A model generated the notes under the pieces. It was not told the origin of the DNA, ran no database searches, and was given only the letters and a program-made list of their open reading frames with translations. The position numbers were made by a program, and so were the translations under genes. A stretch of DNA of 64,000 nt from Firmicutes bacterium HGW-Firmicutes-7 (GTDB lineage Bacteria > Bacillota > Clostridia > Lachnospirales > Vallitaleaceae): NCBI GenBank assembly GCA_002841375.1, contig PGZO01000006.1, positions 124,001 through 188,000 on the forward strand. Reading direction: 5' to 3'. Shown piece after piece: positions 1-9,813 of this stretch (position 1 is its first letter; the number at the start of each line of letters is the position of its first letter).

Positions 1-132
1 CGCTTCTCTGTCATCTGCCTTTAATTGCAGAATTGTAGCAATTTCTTTAATCTTCATTGGCTTATATTCTTCATCTTTAATTAATTCAAACACTAATTTC
101 TTTCTATCGTCAGTTCTTTCTTCTAATTTCAT
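1..132 (-). CDS. rnr: Ribonuclease R, N-terminal 44 residues (partial)
   Basis: The first 44 codons are visible, from the ATG at 132; the rest runs off the window. The peptide (MKLEERTDDRKKLV, then an EEYKPMKIKEIA segment) resembles the N-terminal winged-helix region of RNase R, a 3'-5' processive exoribonuclease of the RNB family. AGGTGA stands just upstream of the ATG. In many Firmicutes rnr lies directly after secG. Here secG is at 4001-4237 in the same direction with two surface-protein genes in between, which supports the call. An extended -10 (TGATATAAT, 227-235) suggests rnr has its own promoter. The catalytic RNB and S1 domains cannot be checked, so the call is probable rather than certain. 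Confidence 0.72.
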   Translation of the reverse strand, partial: MKLEERTDDRKKLVFELIKDEEYKPMKIKEIATILQLKADDREA

Positions 133-226
133 ATAATCACCTGCTACCTATTTTTTTGAGAAAGTAAGTATGTTTTGCTTTGCAAAGCACCTAACTTTCA
201 TTTTCTTATATATCTATATTATTTCA

Positions 227-235
227 ATTATATCA
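227..235 (-). promoter_or_regulatory. Possible extended -10 promoter of rnr
   Basis: On the minus strand TGATATAAT is a good extended -10 (TGnTATAAT) about 95 bases before the rnr ATG. No convincing -35 is seen. It lies beyond the hairpin at 268-296, so rnr could be transcribed separately from the surface-protein pair. Confidence 0.35.
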
Positions 236-267
236 TAAATAATTCTTTAATAACACATTAAATAGTG

Positions 268-296
268 ATGGGGTCGTCTTATTAAGACAACCCCAT
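268..296 (-). terminator. Terminator-like hairpin after the VWA gene
   Basis: ATGGGGT and ACCCCAT arms enclose an inner GTCTT/AAGAC stem with an ATT loop, 35 bases past the stop of the VWA gene. The T-rich tail on the minus strand is weak, so some read-through into rnr is possible. Confidence 0.6.
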
Positions 297-331
297 AATA
301 AATAATTGTTTAATTTATACTTATTATATTA

Positions 332-2500
332 CTAAAGTAGTCCAGGAAGGCTGTCAAGAATATTCGTAATTTCGACTACTATAACCGCCTCGTTACCTGC
401 TTCATCTTTCGCATAAACTGCATAAAATCCATTTTCTTCCACAATAAATTTTTCATGCTTATATTCAATGTTGTCTATATTTGGTACAAATTTAGATATT
501 GCATTAATCTCATCACTAACCATTTGAATTAGTAAGTCCTCATCAGCAGCAATTCCTGAAAAATCAGCTAAAGTTGCAGTCGTTCTGCCATCAGGAAGCT
601 TCAAATAATGAGTTTCATCAATTTTAGAGCCTGTACCATTAGATTCAATAAATACGGTTAATGTACTCTTTCCTTTAACAATAAACCTTGGAGAATAATT
701 TGGTACAATAATTGGGACCAAATCATCTAATTGTAAGTCTTCAACAATATATAATCTGCTACTATTTCCATAAGAATTTGTTGCTGTTGTCTGAAGGTTA
801 TTTAAACCATCTATCAGTTGAATTTCCTTTTTATAAAGTCCTCCCTCTGTTAATCTACCTTCATCAACAAGTAAATCATTTACAATCAGCTTATTTATTG
901 TTGAATTTAATTGTGTCTGAAGCTTTAACTCTGCAGTCATTTTTTGCTCTAAAGACACCACATTTACAATAGGAACGGTCTCTGTGCTCGCATTATTAAA
1001 CTGATCGGTTGAACGTACTTTAAGGTAATTACCAACTAATTGTTCTTCTGAAAGCGTGAATGTATTGATTCCAACCTTTCCATCCATCATTGTTGAAATA
1101 ATAGTATCATAAATGTTTAATACTTCCAATTTAGAATCTTCATCAACATCAATTGTAAGTGTATAAGTTAAAAGGTCAGTTAAACTATTTGATAAGCTGG
1201 CTGTAAATACTGGTGGCTTGTTTTCATACACACTAATATCTACTAACGCGAAAGGCTTAATTTTAATAGTATTATCTAGATCTACGTAACGAATATATGA
1301 GGAGTCATTCGCACCTAAAACATATTCACCTACATTTTTAGCTTTTAATACAACCTTAAATTCTTTTGGATTTGCTTGAAAATAAGTACCTTCAGCATTT
1401 AAATTATAGTTAATACTTCCGAATTCCCCTTTAATAGTATTTCCAACTTTTTTCATGTTGTCCGGGAACTCTATAATTTCAAACTCCTCTGGAAAAGTTT
1501 CTTCAAAATAGACATTTTTGATTGAAATATCACTACTAATCTGTTCTCCTAATTCTTCATAAATGTCTGATAGTGCGTCTCCTGTCATAGCTTTTTTATA
1601 ATGACCTGCTGCAGCGTCAGAAATAACTTCTAGCTTATTACCTGCATCATTATCAGCAAAAGCAACAAAATAACTCTCTACGTCCATTGAAGATGACTTA
1701 ATTACAGTACCAACTTCTTTACCATAGTTTAATGCTTTACCATCAGAGTCACTGCTACCAGTACCTCCACGCTTAAGATAGTTCGTATTTCCTGATGTCA
1801 AATAATAACTTTCATTATAGTCTTTTTTGCCATCTTTATCTGTGTCATAATAAGTATAATATGTAGGTGCTCCATCTGTTAAAAAGATAAAATATTTTTC
1901 TGCAGAAGTACTTCCTGATTGTAATAGTTTAAAACCTTCATACATACCCTTTCCAACATTTGTACCACCGCCAGCTGATAAATTATCAATTGACGATATT
2001 AAAAAACTATAATCTGATGACTTGTTTACTGGTAATAGCGCTGTACTATTTCTATATTTTATACTGACGTCTGTATTATACTCTACAATAGCTACTTTAA
2101 TATTTGAAAGGCCTTCAATCTCTGCCAAAAAGTTCTTAGCGGAATTTTTAGCCAAGGCTATTCTTGATTTATAAGATTGATATGATGATAAGGAATTGCC
2201 ATTAACATCCCATGCCATACTGCCAGATGTATCAATAATCATTACAATTTCTTTTGGCTTATTATAGCTCTCAGGCAAAATATTGCTCGCCGCTATATCT
2301 TGTGGTTGAAACTTATAATTTACAACAAACTGATCATTAACAAGCACTTGCGTTTTATCTTCTAAAATAGATTTATTCATATAAATGGGTGCTTGATAAT
2401 CAATTGTAGTTGTATCGGCATTTAAGGAAACATTAAAGCTAACTAGGTACGTTATAATAAGAGCTAAACTTATAAAACGAAATCTTCCTCTGTTCTTCAT
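332..2500 (-). CDS. Secreted VWA-domain surface protein
   Basis: A 722-residue exported protein. Residues 1-28 form a signal peptide (MKNRGRFR, then a hydrophobic stretch). A von Willebrand factor A domain starts near residue 83: DTSGS (90-94) is the metal-binding MIDAS motif, followed by GGGTNVGKG and LTDGAPT, which supply the other metal ligands. A DTDKDGKKD stretch inside the domain looks like an EF-hand/dockerin-type calcium loop. The C-terminal 300 residues look like beta-sandwich repeats and end in an Ig-like YAKDEAGNEA motif. VWA proteins usually mediate adhesion or protein-protein contact. It lies 11 bases behind the SLH protein gene and is probably cotranscribed, suggesting a cell-surface pair. 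No sortase signal is seen. The specific ligand is unknown. Confidence 0.8.
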   Translation of the reverse strand: MKNRGRFRFISLALIITYLVSFNVSLNADTTTIDYQAPIYMNKSILEDKTQVLVNDQFVVNYKFQPQDIAASNILPESYNKPKEIVMIIDTSGSMAWDVNGNSLSSYQSYKSRIALAKNSAKNFLAEIEGLSNIKVAIVEYNTDVSIKYRNSTALLPVNKSSDYSFLISSIDNLSAGGGTNVGKGMYEGFKLLQSGSTSAEKYFIFLTDGAPTYYTYYDTDKDGKKDYNESYYLTSGNTNYLKRGGTGSSDSDGKALNYGKEVGTVIKSSSMDVESYFVAFADNDAGNKLEVISDAAAGHYKKAMTGDALSDIYEELGEQISSDISIKNVYFEETFPEEFEIIEFPDNMKKVGNTIKGEFGSINYNLNAEGTYFQANPKEFKVVLKAKNVGEYVLGANDSSYIRYVDLDNTIKIKPFALVDISVYENKPPVFTASLSNSLTDLLTYTLTIDVDEDSKLEVLNIYDTIISTMMDGKVGINTFTLSEEQLVGNYLKVRSTDQFNNASTETVPIVNVVSLEQKMTAELKLQTQLNSTINKLIVNDLLVDEGRLTEGGLYKKEIQLIDGLNNLQTTATNSYGNSSRLYIVEDLQLDDLVPIIVPNYSPRFIVKGKSTLTVFIESNGTGSKIDETHYLKLPDGRTTATLADFSGIAADEDLLIQMVSDEINAISKFVPNIDNIEYKHEKFIVEENGFYAVYAKDEAGNEAVIVVEITNILDSLPGLL

Positions 2501-2511
2501 ATTTTTTCCTC

Positions 2512-3624
2512 CTATTGAGCTGCATTATCAAAATATTTAACAAGGTAAACATCATTCTCTATCGTATCGTCAATGCTTATAGATATACTATATTTTTTTG
2601 CAACCTCTACTTCTGTTCTCGTTCCATGTAGGTTAAGGTTATTTATACCTTCATCAATACTGTCAACAACCGCTTCATTCTTATTAAGGGTCATTAATAA
2701 TTCCATATAAATTTCTTCAGAACGATTACTAACACTTCCTATTGAAGCAAGATCCAAAAATGTGCCTCTATCAAATCTACCAAGATAGATGGTTGTCGTT
2801 TCACCTACAGCAAATGTTATAGATTCATCTGTTATATCTATAATGGATACATCGTCTAACCCGTCTAACTTTAGTATTTTTTGTTCAGTTTCTTGATTAA
2901 ACTTTCTAGCTAGATAAGTCAAGTCAACCGTCTTGCCTGACATTTCACCATTATTTTCATCTAATGTGACAACGACCGATGTATCGTTTATTATTTTCTC
3001 AACATCTGCAAGTCTATATATTAATAGCACTGATTCTTCTCGAGTTGCAGTTCCTAAAGGCTTTATGATATCAAGACCGTTATTGTCTTTACCAACTCCC
3101 CTAATAATACTATTTACATAACAATAATTAATAGAATCTCTTGCCCATGAGCTAACCAACGTTGAATCTGCATAATCTATATGATCAACGACAAGTTCTT
3201 TCTCGCTATCAATTCTCTTAATCAATTTCACTACAAGTGTAGCAACCTCTTCTCTTGTAATATTTTCATTTGGTTTAAACAGTCCGTTGCCATATCCAGA
3301 TATAATACCTGAATGATACGCTTTGAGAATTTCTTTTTCATAAGAATGTCCAAGAATATCATCAAACACATACTCCTGTTGTATGGGAACATTAATGCCA
3401 CTCTTTTCTAAAACTTCTAAAGCTAAAAGTACGTATTCATAGCGCTTAATTGGGTCATGGTAATTGCTTCTTAGACTTTCATGCACCAAATCATTTTCAA
3501 TTGCCTCATTGACTTCTGTTTCTGCCCAAGAACTTGGTTTTGTTTCAGCCCCCAAAATGTTAACAGATGCTGTCACGCAAAAAATTAATACGACCGCTAA
3601 TAAAGAACGAATTTTTTTACTCAT
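2512..3624 (-). CDS. S-layer homology (SLH) domain protein
   Basis: The start is set at the ATG at 3624 (MSKKIRSLLAVVLIF), because GGGAGG lies 6 bases before it; an in-frame ATG at 3642 would place that ribosome site inside the coding region. The 370-residue protein has a signal peptide, then three SLH repeats: one beginning WAETEVNEAI, one with SGYGNGLFKPNENITREE, and one with GLDIIKPLGTATREES. These repeats bind pyruvylated secondary cell-wall polymers and anchor proteins at the surface. The last 170 residues form an unrecognised charged domain. The gene precedes the VWA gene in one transcription unit and has a well-formed promoter with an inverted repeat at 3776-3794. Confidence 0.85.
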   Translation of the reverse strand: MSKKIRSLLAVVLIFCVTASVNILGAETKPSSWAETEVNEAIENDLVHESLRSNYHDPIKRYEYVLLALEVLEKSGINVPIQQEYVFDDILGHSYEKEILKAYHSGIISGYGNGLFKPNENITREEVATLVVKLIKRIDSEKELVVDHIDYADSTLVSSWARDSINYCYVNSIIRGVGKDNNGLDIIKPLGTATREESVLLIYRLADVEKIINDTSVVVTLDENNGEMSGKTVDLTYLARKFNQETEQKILKLDGLDDVSIIDITDESITFAVGETTTIYLGRFDRGTFLDLASIGSVSNRSEEIYMELLMTLNKNEAVVDSIDEGINNLNLHGTRTEVEVAKKYSISISIDDTIENDVYLVKYFDNAAQ

Positions 3625-3767
3625 TTTGGCCTCCCTATACATTTTATATTAATAGTTATCATCTATATTTTGTCACGCACCATAAAATACAACCCCCCTA
3701 ATAATTATTATGAAGTTGCCCCATATACATTTAAAATATTTTGACAGAATTATTCTATATTAATACT

Positions 3768-3797
3768 ATTATACCACTTCTTGTTGTAAGAAGTCAA
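3768..3797 (-). promoter_or_regulatory. Promoter of SLH-VWA operon with inverted-repeat operator
   Basis: On the minus strand TTGACT (3797-3792), an 18-base spacer and TATAAT (3773-3768) form a sigma-A-type promoter with an extended -10 (TGGTATAAT). The spacer contains a perfect 7-bp inverted repeat, ACTTCTT-GTTGT-AAGAAGT (3776-3794 on the plus strand), between the two hexamers, as expected for a repressor site. The leader to the ATG at 3624 is about 137 bases. The rest of 3625-4000 holds only the secG terminator; I see no gene there. Confidence 0.65.
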
Positions 3798-3910
3798 TTT
3801 TACCTATTGTTACTTGTAGCCTATTTATAGTAGGTATATTGGTAAATAAGTGCATTATACTAAACTTGACAACATCTTCCATACTAATAACAAACTATAT
3901 AAAACACGAC

Positions 3911-3940
3911 GCAAAAATGGGTTGCCATTTTTGGCAACCC
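3911..3940 (-). terminator. Rho-independent terminator of secG
   Basis: An 8-bp perfect stem GGGTTGCC/GGCAACCC (3919-3926/3933-3940) with a 6-base loop is followed on the minus strand by a T-rich tail, 60 bases past the secG stop. Confidence 0.8.
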
Positions 3941-4000
3941 AAGCTATTTCTAGTCTATTTTAATATAACACGCTCATTGCTTTCGCTATGAGATCATTAA

Positions 4001-4237
4001 CTAGATTAAGTTTAACACTACTGATAGGACAATAAATAACGTTGCTATTGCTACCGTTGCTTTATGAAGTCCACCTTCCATTGAACGAGCTTTGTTTTTA
4101 CCCCAATAAGTTTCGCCTGCACCAGCGATTGCCCCTGATAATCCAGTGACTTTACCTTGCTGTAACAATACAATACCTACTAACGTTATACAATCTAATA
4201 AATATACCACTTTTAATATTATAACTAATGTTGCCAC
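4001..4237 (-). CDS. secG: SecG, preprotein translocase subunit
   Basis: A 78-residue membrane protein with two hydrophobic helices (residues 3-25 and 57-77) joined by a loop containing LLQQGKVTGLSGAIAGAGE, the typical SecG Q-rich, Gly/Ala-rich signature. SecG assists SecYE/SecA during export. The start codon is GTG at 4237, with AGGAGGTG 7 bases upstream. The gene lies 77 bases after eno, in the same direction, and ends before a clear terminator. Linkage of secG to glycolytic genes on one side and rnr on the other is common in Firmicutes. Confidence 0.93.
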   Translation of the reverse strand: MATLVIILKVVYLLDCITLVGIVLLQQGKVTGLSGAIAGAGETYWGKNKARSMEGGLHKATVAIATLFIVLSVVLNLI

Positions 4238-4314
4238 GATTACACCTCCTAATCAACGTTATTATTTTAGCATAAAATGTAAGCATAATCAACATTAAAT
4301 TAATGAATTTATAC

Positions 4315-5652
<1,338 letters not shown>

Positions 5653-5824
5653 CTAGTATAGTATGTCAGTCAAACTAGAAAAATATTCTAACTAACATAT
5701 TTTCATCTTATTCCTTTATACAAAAAAAATCAAGGTACTTTCTCCCATAATAGCCAAATACTTCAAGTTTTTTTACATTTACACCTCATTTATCAAATCA
5801 CTATAAATTTATCCAATTTTACAA

Positions 5825-5853
5825 ACAAAAAAACTGCTTCCAAAAGAAACAGC
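5825..5853 (-). terminator. Rho-independent terminator of gpmI
   Basis: On the minus strand a 7-bp stem CTGTTTC/GAAGCAG (5846-5852/5834-5840) is followed by a run of seven T, about 30 bases past the gpmI stop. Confidence 0.75.
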
Positions 5854-5880
5854 TTTCCCATAAAAATAAACGATTTAAAA

Positions 5881-7428
5881 CTAATTATTTTTTTTCAACA
5901 ACGAACTCCCCGTCATTTCTTCCGGCTTATCAATCCCCATCATATCTAAAAGTGTAGGGGCAATATCCGCAAGCTTTCCATCTTCTTTTAATGTTACGCC
6001 TTCCTTACAATTAAACAAAATAAATGGAACCGGATTAATCGTATGCGCTGTAAAAGGATCATTTGTATCATAATCAATGAGTTGCTCGGCATTTCCATGA
6101 TCGGCACATAAAAACATTTGCCCATCCACATGTAATAACGCCTTCATCGCATCACCAACACATTGATCCACAACTTCAATTGCTTCAATTGCTGCTTTTT
6201 CTATGCCAGTATGTCCAACCATATCTGGATTCGCAAAATTCACTATAATCAAATCATATGCTTTTGACTCAATTGCTTGAACCAATTCATCTCTTACCTT
6301 TGGTGCACTCATTTCTGGTTGCAAATCATACGTCGCTACTTTTGGAGAAGCAACTAATATTCTTGTTTCACCATCATTAGGCACTTCAACACCACCATTG
6401 AAAAAGAATGTAACATGTGCATATTTTTCAGTTTCTGCTAAACGCAACTGTTTAATTCCTTTCGAAGCCAAGTACTCTCCTAGTGTATTTATAAGTGCAT
6501 CTTTAGTAAATGCGATAATTGTATTTGAAATTGTCATATCATATTCATTAAAGCAAACAAAGCTTAAAGGCATAAACCCTCTTTTTCTTTCGAATCCTGC
6601 AAATACTTCATCACAGAATGCTCTAGTTAATTGTCTTGCTCTGTCTGGTCTAAAATTATAGAAAATAATAGAATCTCCAGGAGAAATCGTTGCAGTTGTT
6701 TTACCTTCAGATAATACAATCGTTGGAAGAACAAATTCGTCATTCGCATCCGTATCATATGATTCTTGAACTGCAGCAATCGCACTAATTGCTTGCTTGC
6801 CTTGACCAAGGACCATTGCATTATAAGCAAGTTCAACACGTTCCCAACGATTATCTCTATCCATGGCATAATAACGCCCCATTACTGTCGCAATTTTACC
6901 GACACCAATTTCTCTAATTTTTTCTTCCAATTCCTCAACAAATTGCTTACCTGAAGTAGGTGCTGTATCACGTCCATCCAAAAAGCAGTGTACATACACA
7001 TCTTTTAGTCCATGTTTTTTAGCTAATTTAAGAAGTGCATACAAGTGCGTATTATGACTATGGACACCACCATCAGATAATAATCCAAATAAATGTAGTG
7101 CACTGTTATTTTCCTTACAAGCATTGATTGCTTTTATAAAGGCTTCATTATTAAAAAAAGTACCATCTTCAATCTCTTTCGTTACTCTAGTAAGCTCTTG
7201 GTAAACAACTCTACCTGCACCAATATTTAAATGACCTACTTCTGAGTTTCCCATTTGTCCATGTGGCAAGCCTACATCTAACCCACTAGCATGTCCTTGA
7301 ACAAATGGGTGATTTGCCATAAGATTATCTATATTTGGTTTTTTAGCATGCGCTACTGCATTGCCTTCACTTTTTTGATTTAAACCAAAACCATCTAATA
7401 TCATTAAAACTGTTGGTTTTTTATTCAT
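5881..7428 (-). CDS. gpmI: 2,3-bisphosphoglycerate-independent phosphoglycerate mutase
   Basis: The start is placed at the ATG at 7428 (MNKKPTVLMILDGFG): this is where family similarity begins, with AAGGGG 8 bases upstream. An in-frame ATG at 7491 adds 21 unrelated residues. The 515-residue length fits the family. The Mn-dependent enzyme interconverts 3- and 2-phosphoglycerate through a phosphoserine; the serine is in GQMGNSEVGHLNIGAGR. Metal-binding segments LILDGFG-type Asp, VHSHNTH, NFANPDMVGHTG and LCADHGNAEQ are present. It follows tpiA by 172 bases and is probably in the pgk operon. Confidence 0.97.
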   Translation of the reverse strand: MNKKPTVLMILDGFGLNQKSEGNAVAHAKKPNIDNLMANHPFVQGHASGLDVGLPHGQMGNSEVGHLNIGAGRVVYQELTRVTKEIEDGTFFNNEAFIKAINACKENNSALHLFGLLSDGGVHSHNTHLYALLKLAKKHGLKDVYVHCFLDGRDTAPTSGKQFVEELEEKIREIGVGKIATVMGRYYAMDRDNRWERVELAYNAMVLGQGKQAISAIAAVQESYDTDANDEFVLPTIVLSEGKTTATISPGDSIIFYNFRPDRARQLTRAFCDEVFAGFERKRGFMPLSFVCFNEYDMTISNTIIAFTKDALINTLGEYLASKGIKQLRLAETEKYAHVTFFFNGGVEVPNDGETRILVASPKVATYDLQPEMSAPKVRDELVQAIESKAYDLIIVNFANPDMVGHTGIEKAAIEAIEVVDQCVGDAMKALLHVDGQMFLCADHGNAEQLIDYDTNDPFTAHTINPVPFILFNCKEGVTLKEDGKLADIAPTLLDMMGIDKPEEMTGSSLLKKNN

Positions 7429-7519
7429 TTTAAGTACCCCTTTCTTTATATCAATAAATGTCATTATAGCATATATTTTTTCTAATGACATTATGTTTTT
7501 AGTTTAGCTATTCTTATAA

Positions 7520-7545
7520 ACAGGCGCACCAATTGGTACGCCTGT
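7520..7545. other. Intercistronic hairpin between tpiA and gpmI
   Basis: ACAGGCG/CGCCTGT arms surround an ACCAATTGGT core, giving a nearly perfect long stem. Neither strand has a T-run after it, so it looks more like an RNA-stabilising or partially terminating hairpin than a full terminator. It could set tpiA versus gpmI mRNA levels. Confidence 0.55.
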
Positions 7546-7600
7546 AATAATCATCAATATATCAAAAATTATCAATCATAAAATTCACGGTAACGCATTA

Positions 7601-8347
7601 TTATTTGAAACAAACTACCTTACCAAAATCAGCTGTCAAACTAGCTCCGCCAACAAGACCACCATCAATATTTGGCATTGCAAAAATCTCTGCAGCATTT
7701 TTAGCGCCAACACTACCACCGTATTGAACTCTTACAGCCTCTGCAACTTCATTGCCATATAACTCTTCTACAACCGCTCTAACAGCTGCACATACTTCTT
7801 CTGCTTGTTGAGAAGTAGCTGTTCTACCAGTACCAATTGCCCAAATTGGTTCGTATGCAATAACAACCTTTTTCGCATCTTCTGGTGTTACGTCTTTCAA
7901 CCCAATTTTAATTTGAAGTCTTACAAGATCAATCGTAATGCCTTGATCTCTTTGTTCTAACGTTTCACCACAGCAAAGTATTGGAATCAATTTATGTTGT
8001 AAAGCTTTAAGTACTTTTTTATTAACCATCTCATTGGTTTCAGCGAAATATTCTCTTCTTTCTGAATGGCCAATTATTACATATTCAACCCCAATTTCTG
8101 TTAACATATTCGCTGCAATCTCACCTGTATATGCGCCGCTTTCTTCAAAATACATGTTTTGAGCACCAATTTTAATATTACTACCTTTTGCAGCTTCAAG
8201 AGCTGGTATTAATGATACCGCTGGTGTACAAAAAACAACTTCAGCATCATCATTTTTCACTAAAGGTTTTAACGTTTCAATTAATTCAACTGCTTCTTTC
8301 GTTGTTTTATTCATTTTCCAATTTCCTGCAATTACCATTTTACGCAT
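7601..8347 (-). CDS. tpiA: Triosephosphate isomerase
   Basis: A 248-residue complete TIM-barrel enzyme that interconverts dihydroxyacetone phosphate and glyceraldehyde-3-phosphate. The substrate-binding Asn and Lys are in AGNWKMNKT, the catalytic His in [10 protein letters not shown], the catalytic Glu in [11 protein letters not shown], and the phosphate-binding YGGSVG and GGLVGGASL loops are intact. AGGAGG lies 11 bases before the ATG. It is 25 bases behind pgk and so cotranscribed with it. Confidence 0.97.
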   Translation of the reverse strand: MRKMVIAGNWKMNKTTKEAVELIETLKPLVKNDDAEVVFCTPAVSLIPALEAAKGSNIKIGAQNMYFEESGAYTGEIAANMLTEIGVEYVIIGHSERREYFAETNEMVNKKVLKALQHKLIPILCCGETLEQRDQGITIDLVRLQIKIGLKDVTPEDAKKVVIAYEPIWAIGTGRTATSQQAEEVCAAVRAVVEELYGNEVAEAVRVQYGGSVGAKNAAEIFAMPNIDGGLVGGASLTADFGKVVCFK

Positions 8348-8372
8348 TTTTGTATCCTCCTATTAATAATTG

Positions 8373-9569
8373 TTATTTTTTATCGTTAGCTGCTACAACA
8401 CCTGGTAGTTCTTTACCTTCTAAGAATTCTAGTGAAGCACCCCCACCAGTTGAAATATGTGTCATTTTATCACCAAAGCCTAATTGATTAACGGCTGCTG
8501 CAGAATCTCCACCACCAATAATAGTCGTAGCATCTGCTTCTGCTAATGCTTTTGCAACTGCAATTGTACCATTTGCAAAATTTGAAAATTCAAAAACACC
8601 CATAGGTCCATTCCAAACAACAGTTTTTGCATCTTTAATTGCATCAGCATAAATAACTCTTGTTTTCTCTCCAATATCAAAGCCAGACCAATCTGCGTCC
8701 ATTCCATCAACATCTACTGCTTTGAAAGGTGTATCATTTTTAAATTCTTTTGCAACAATGTGATCTACTGGTAATAAGAAATTAACACCCTTTTCTTTTG
8801 CTTTTTCAACCATTTCCAATGCGTAATCCAATTTATCTTCTTCAAGCAAAGATTTTCCAATTTCATAACCTTGCGCTTTTAAAAATGTATATGCCATACC
8901 GCCACCAATGATTAATGTGTCAACCTTATCTAATAAATTATTAATTACATTGATTTTATCTGATACTTTAGCACCGCCAAGAATTGCTACAAAAGGTCTA
9001 ACTGGTTTGTTTACAGCATTGCCTAAAAAATCAATTTCTTTTTGCATTAAATAGCCAACAGCACTTTCTTCTACATATTGAGTTACCCCAACGTTTGAGC
9101 AATGCGCTCTATGCGCTGTTCCAAATGCATCATTTACGAATACGTCACAAAGACTAGCTAACTCTTGGCTAAATGCCTCACCATTTTTAGTTTCTTCTAC
9201 TCTGTAACGAGTATTTTCTAATAATACAACGTCTGAATTTTTCATTTCTGCAACTGCTTTTTTAGCATGTTCACCAACAACATTGTCATCTGGTGCAAAA
9301 ACAACTTCTTTTTTTAACAACTCTGTTAATTTTTTAGCAACCGGAGCTAAAGAAAGAGCTGGCTTTGGTTCACCTTTTGGTTTTCCTAAATGTGAACATA
9401 AAATAACCTTAGCACCTTCTGAAATCAACTTGTTAATTGTTGGTAAAGCTGCTGTTAATCTGTTAACATCTGTAATTGCACCATCAATTAATGGAACATT
9501 AAAATCACATCTTACTAATACCCTCTTACCTGATACGTTTAAATCATCTACTGACTTTTTATTTAACAT
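8373..9569 (-). CDS. pgk: Phosphoglycerate kinase
   Basis: A 398-residue full-length kinase that transfers phosphate from 1,3-bisphosphoglycerate to ADP. Seen: RCDFNVPL near residue 25, HLGKPKG, the RAHCSN segment, GGAKVSDKI, the NGPMGVFE nucleotide-binding loop and the [10 protein letters not shown]-terminal motif. AAGGGAG precedes the ATG. It is the first gene of the pgk-tpiA-gpmI unit, with a strong promoter at 9695-9722 and a leader of about 120 bases. The usual upstream partner gap (and cggR) is absent; a Na/Pi transporter gene with its own terminator stands there instead. Confidence 0.97.
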   Translation of the reverse strand: MLNKKSVDDLNVSGKRVLVRCDFNVPLIDGAITDVNRLTAALPTINKLISEGAKVILCSHLGKPKGEPKPALSLAPVAKKLTELLKKEVVFAPDDNVVGEHAKKAVAEMKNSDVVLLENTRYRVEETKNGEAFSQELASLCDVFVNDAFGTAHRAHCSNVGVTQYVEESAVGYLMQKEIDFLGNAVNKPVRPFVAILGGAKVSDKINVINNLLDKVDTLIIGGGMAYTFLKAQGYEIGKSLLEEDKLDYALEMVEKAKEKGVNFLLPVDHIVAKEFKNDTPFKAVDVDGMDADWSGFDIGEKTRVIYADAIKDAKTVVWNGPMGVFEFSNFANGTIAVAKALAEADATTIIGGGDSAAAVNQLGFGDKMTHISTGGGASLEFLEGKELPGVVAANDKK

Positions 9570-9694
9570 TTTTATAGCTCCCTTCTTTTGCTTTACTTTA
9601 TTGATAAAAAGCTCAACCTATAATCATTTTACAAGATCAAACCTCTTATTGAACTTTAATAAAAAACCATTTTTTATAATTGCCTTCATCAATG

Positions 9695-9722
9695 ATTATA
9701 CCAATTATTTCTAAAAGTTCAA
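9695..9722 (-). promoter_or_regulatory. Sigma-A promoter of the pgk operon
   Basis: TTGAAC (9722-9717), a 16-base spacer and TATAAT (9700-9695) with an extended TGG before the -10. It is well placed between the upstream terminator and the pgk ATG. Confidence 0.75.
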
Positions 9723-9762
9723 GCCTTTTTTTGAAATCATAATGCATCTTTTTCAATTGAGC

Positions 9763-9796
9763 AAAAAGAGCCCCCTATCATTTAGAGGACTCTTTG
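9763..9796 (-). terminator. Terminator of the Na/Pi cotransporter gene
   Basis: AAAGAG/CTCTTT outer arms (9765-9770/9790-9795) with an inner CCCCT/AGAGG stem, followed by TTTTTG on the minus strand, 18 bases past the stop. Confidence 0.75.
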
Positions 9797-9813
9797 TTAA
9801 CTAAATTTAACGT

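Noticed and set aside
712-972. Plus-strand open frame opposite the VWA gene
   Set aside because: It lies wholly antisense to a well-supported gene, has no ribosome site, and its translation shows no family features.
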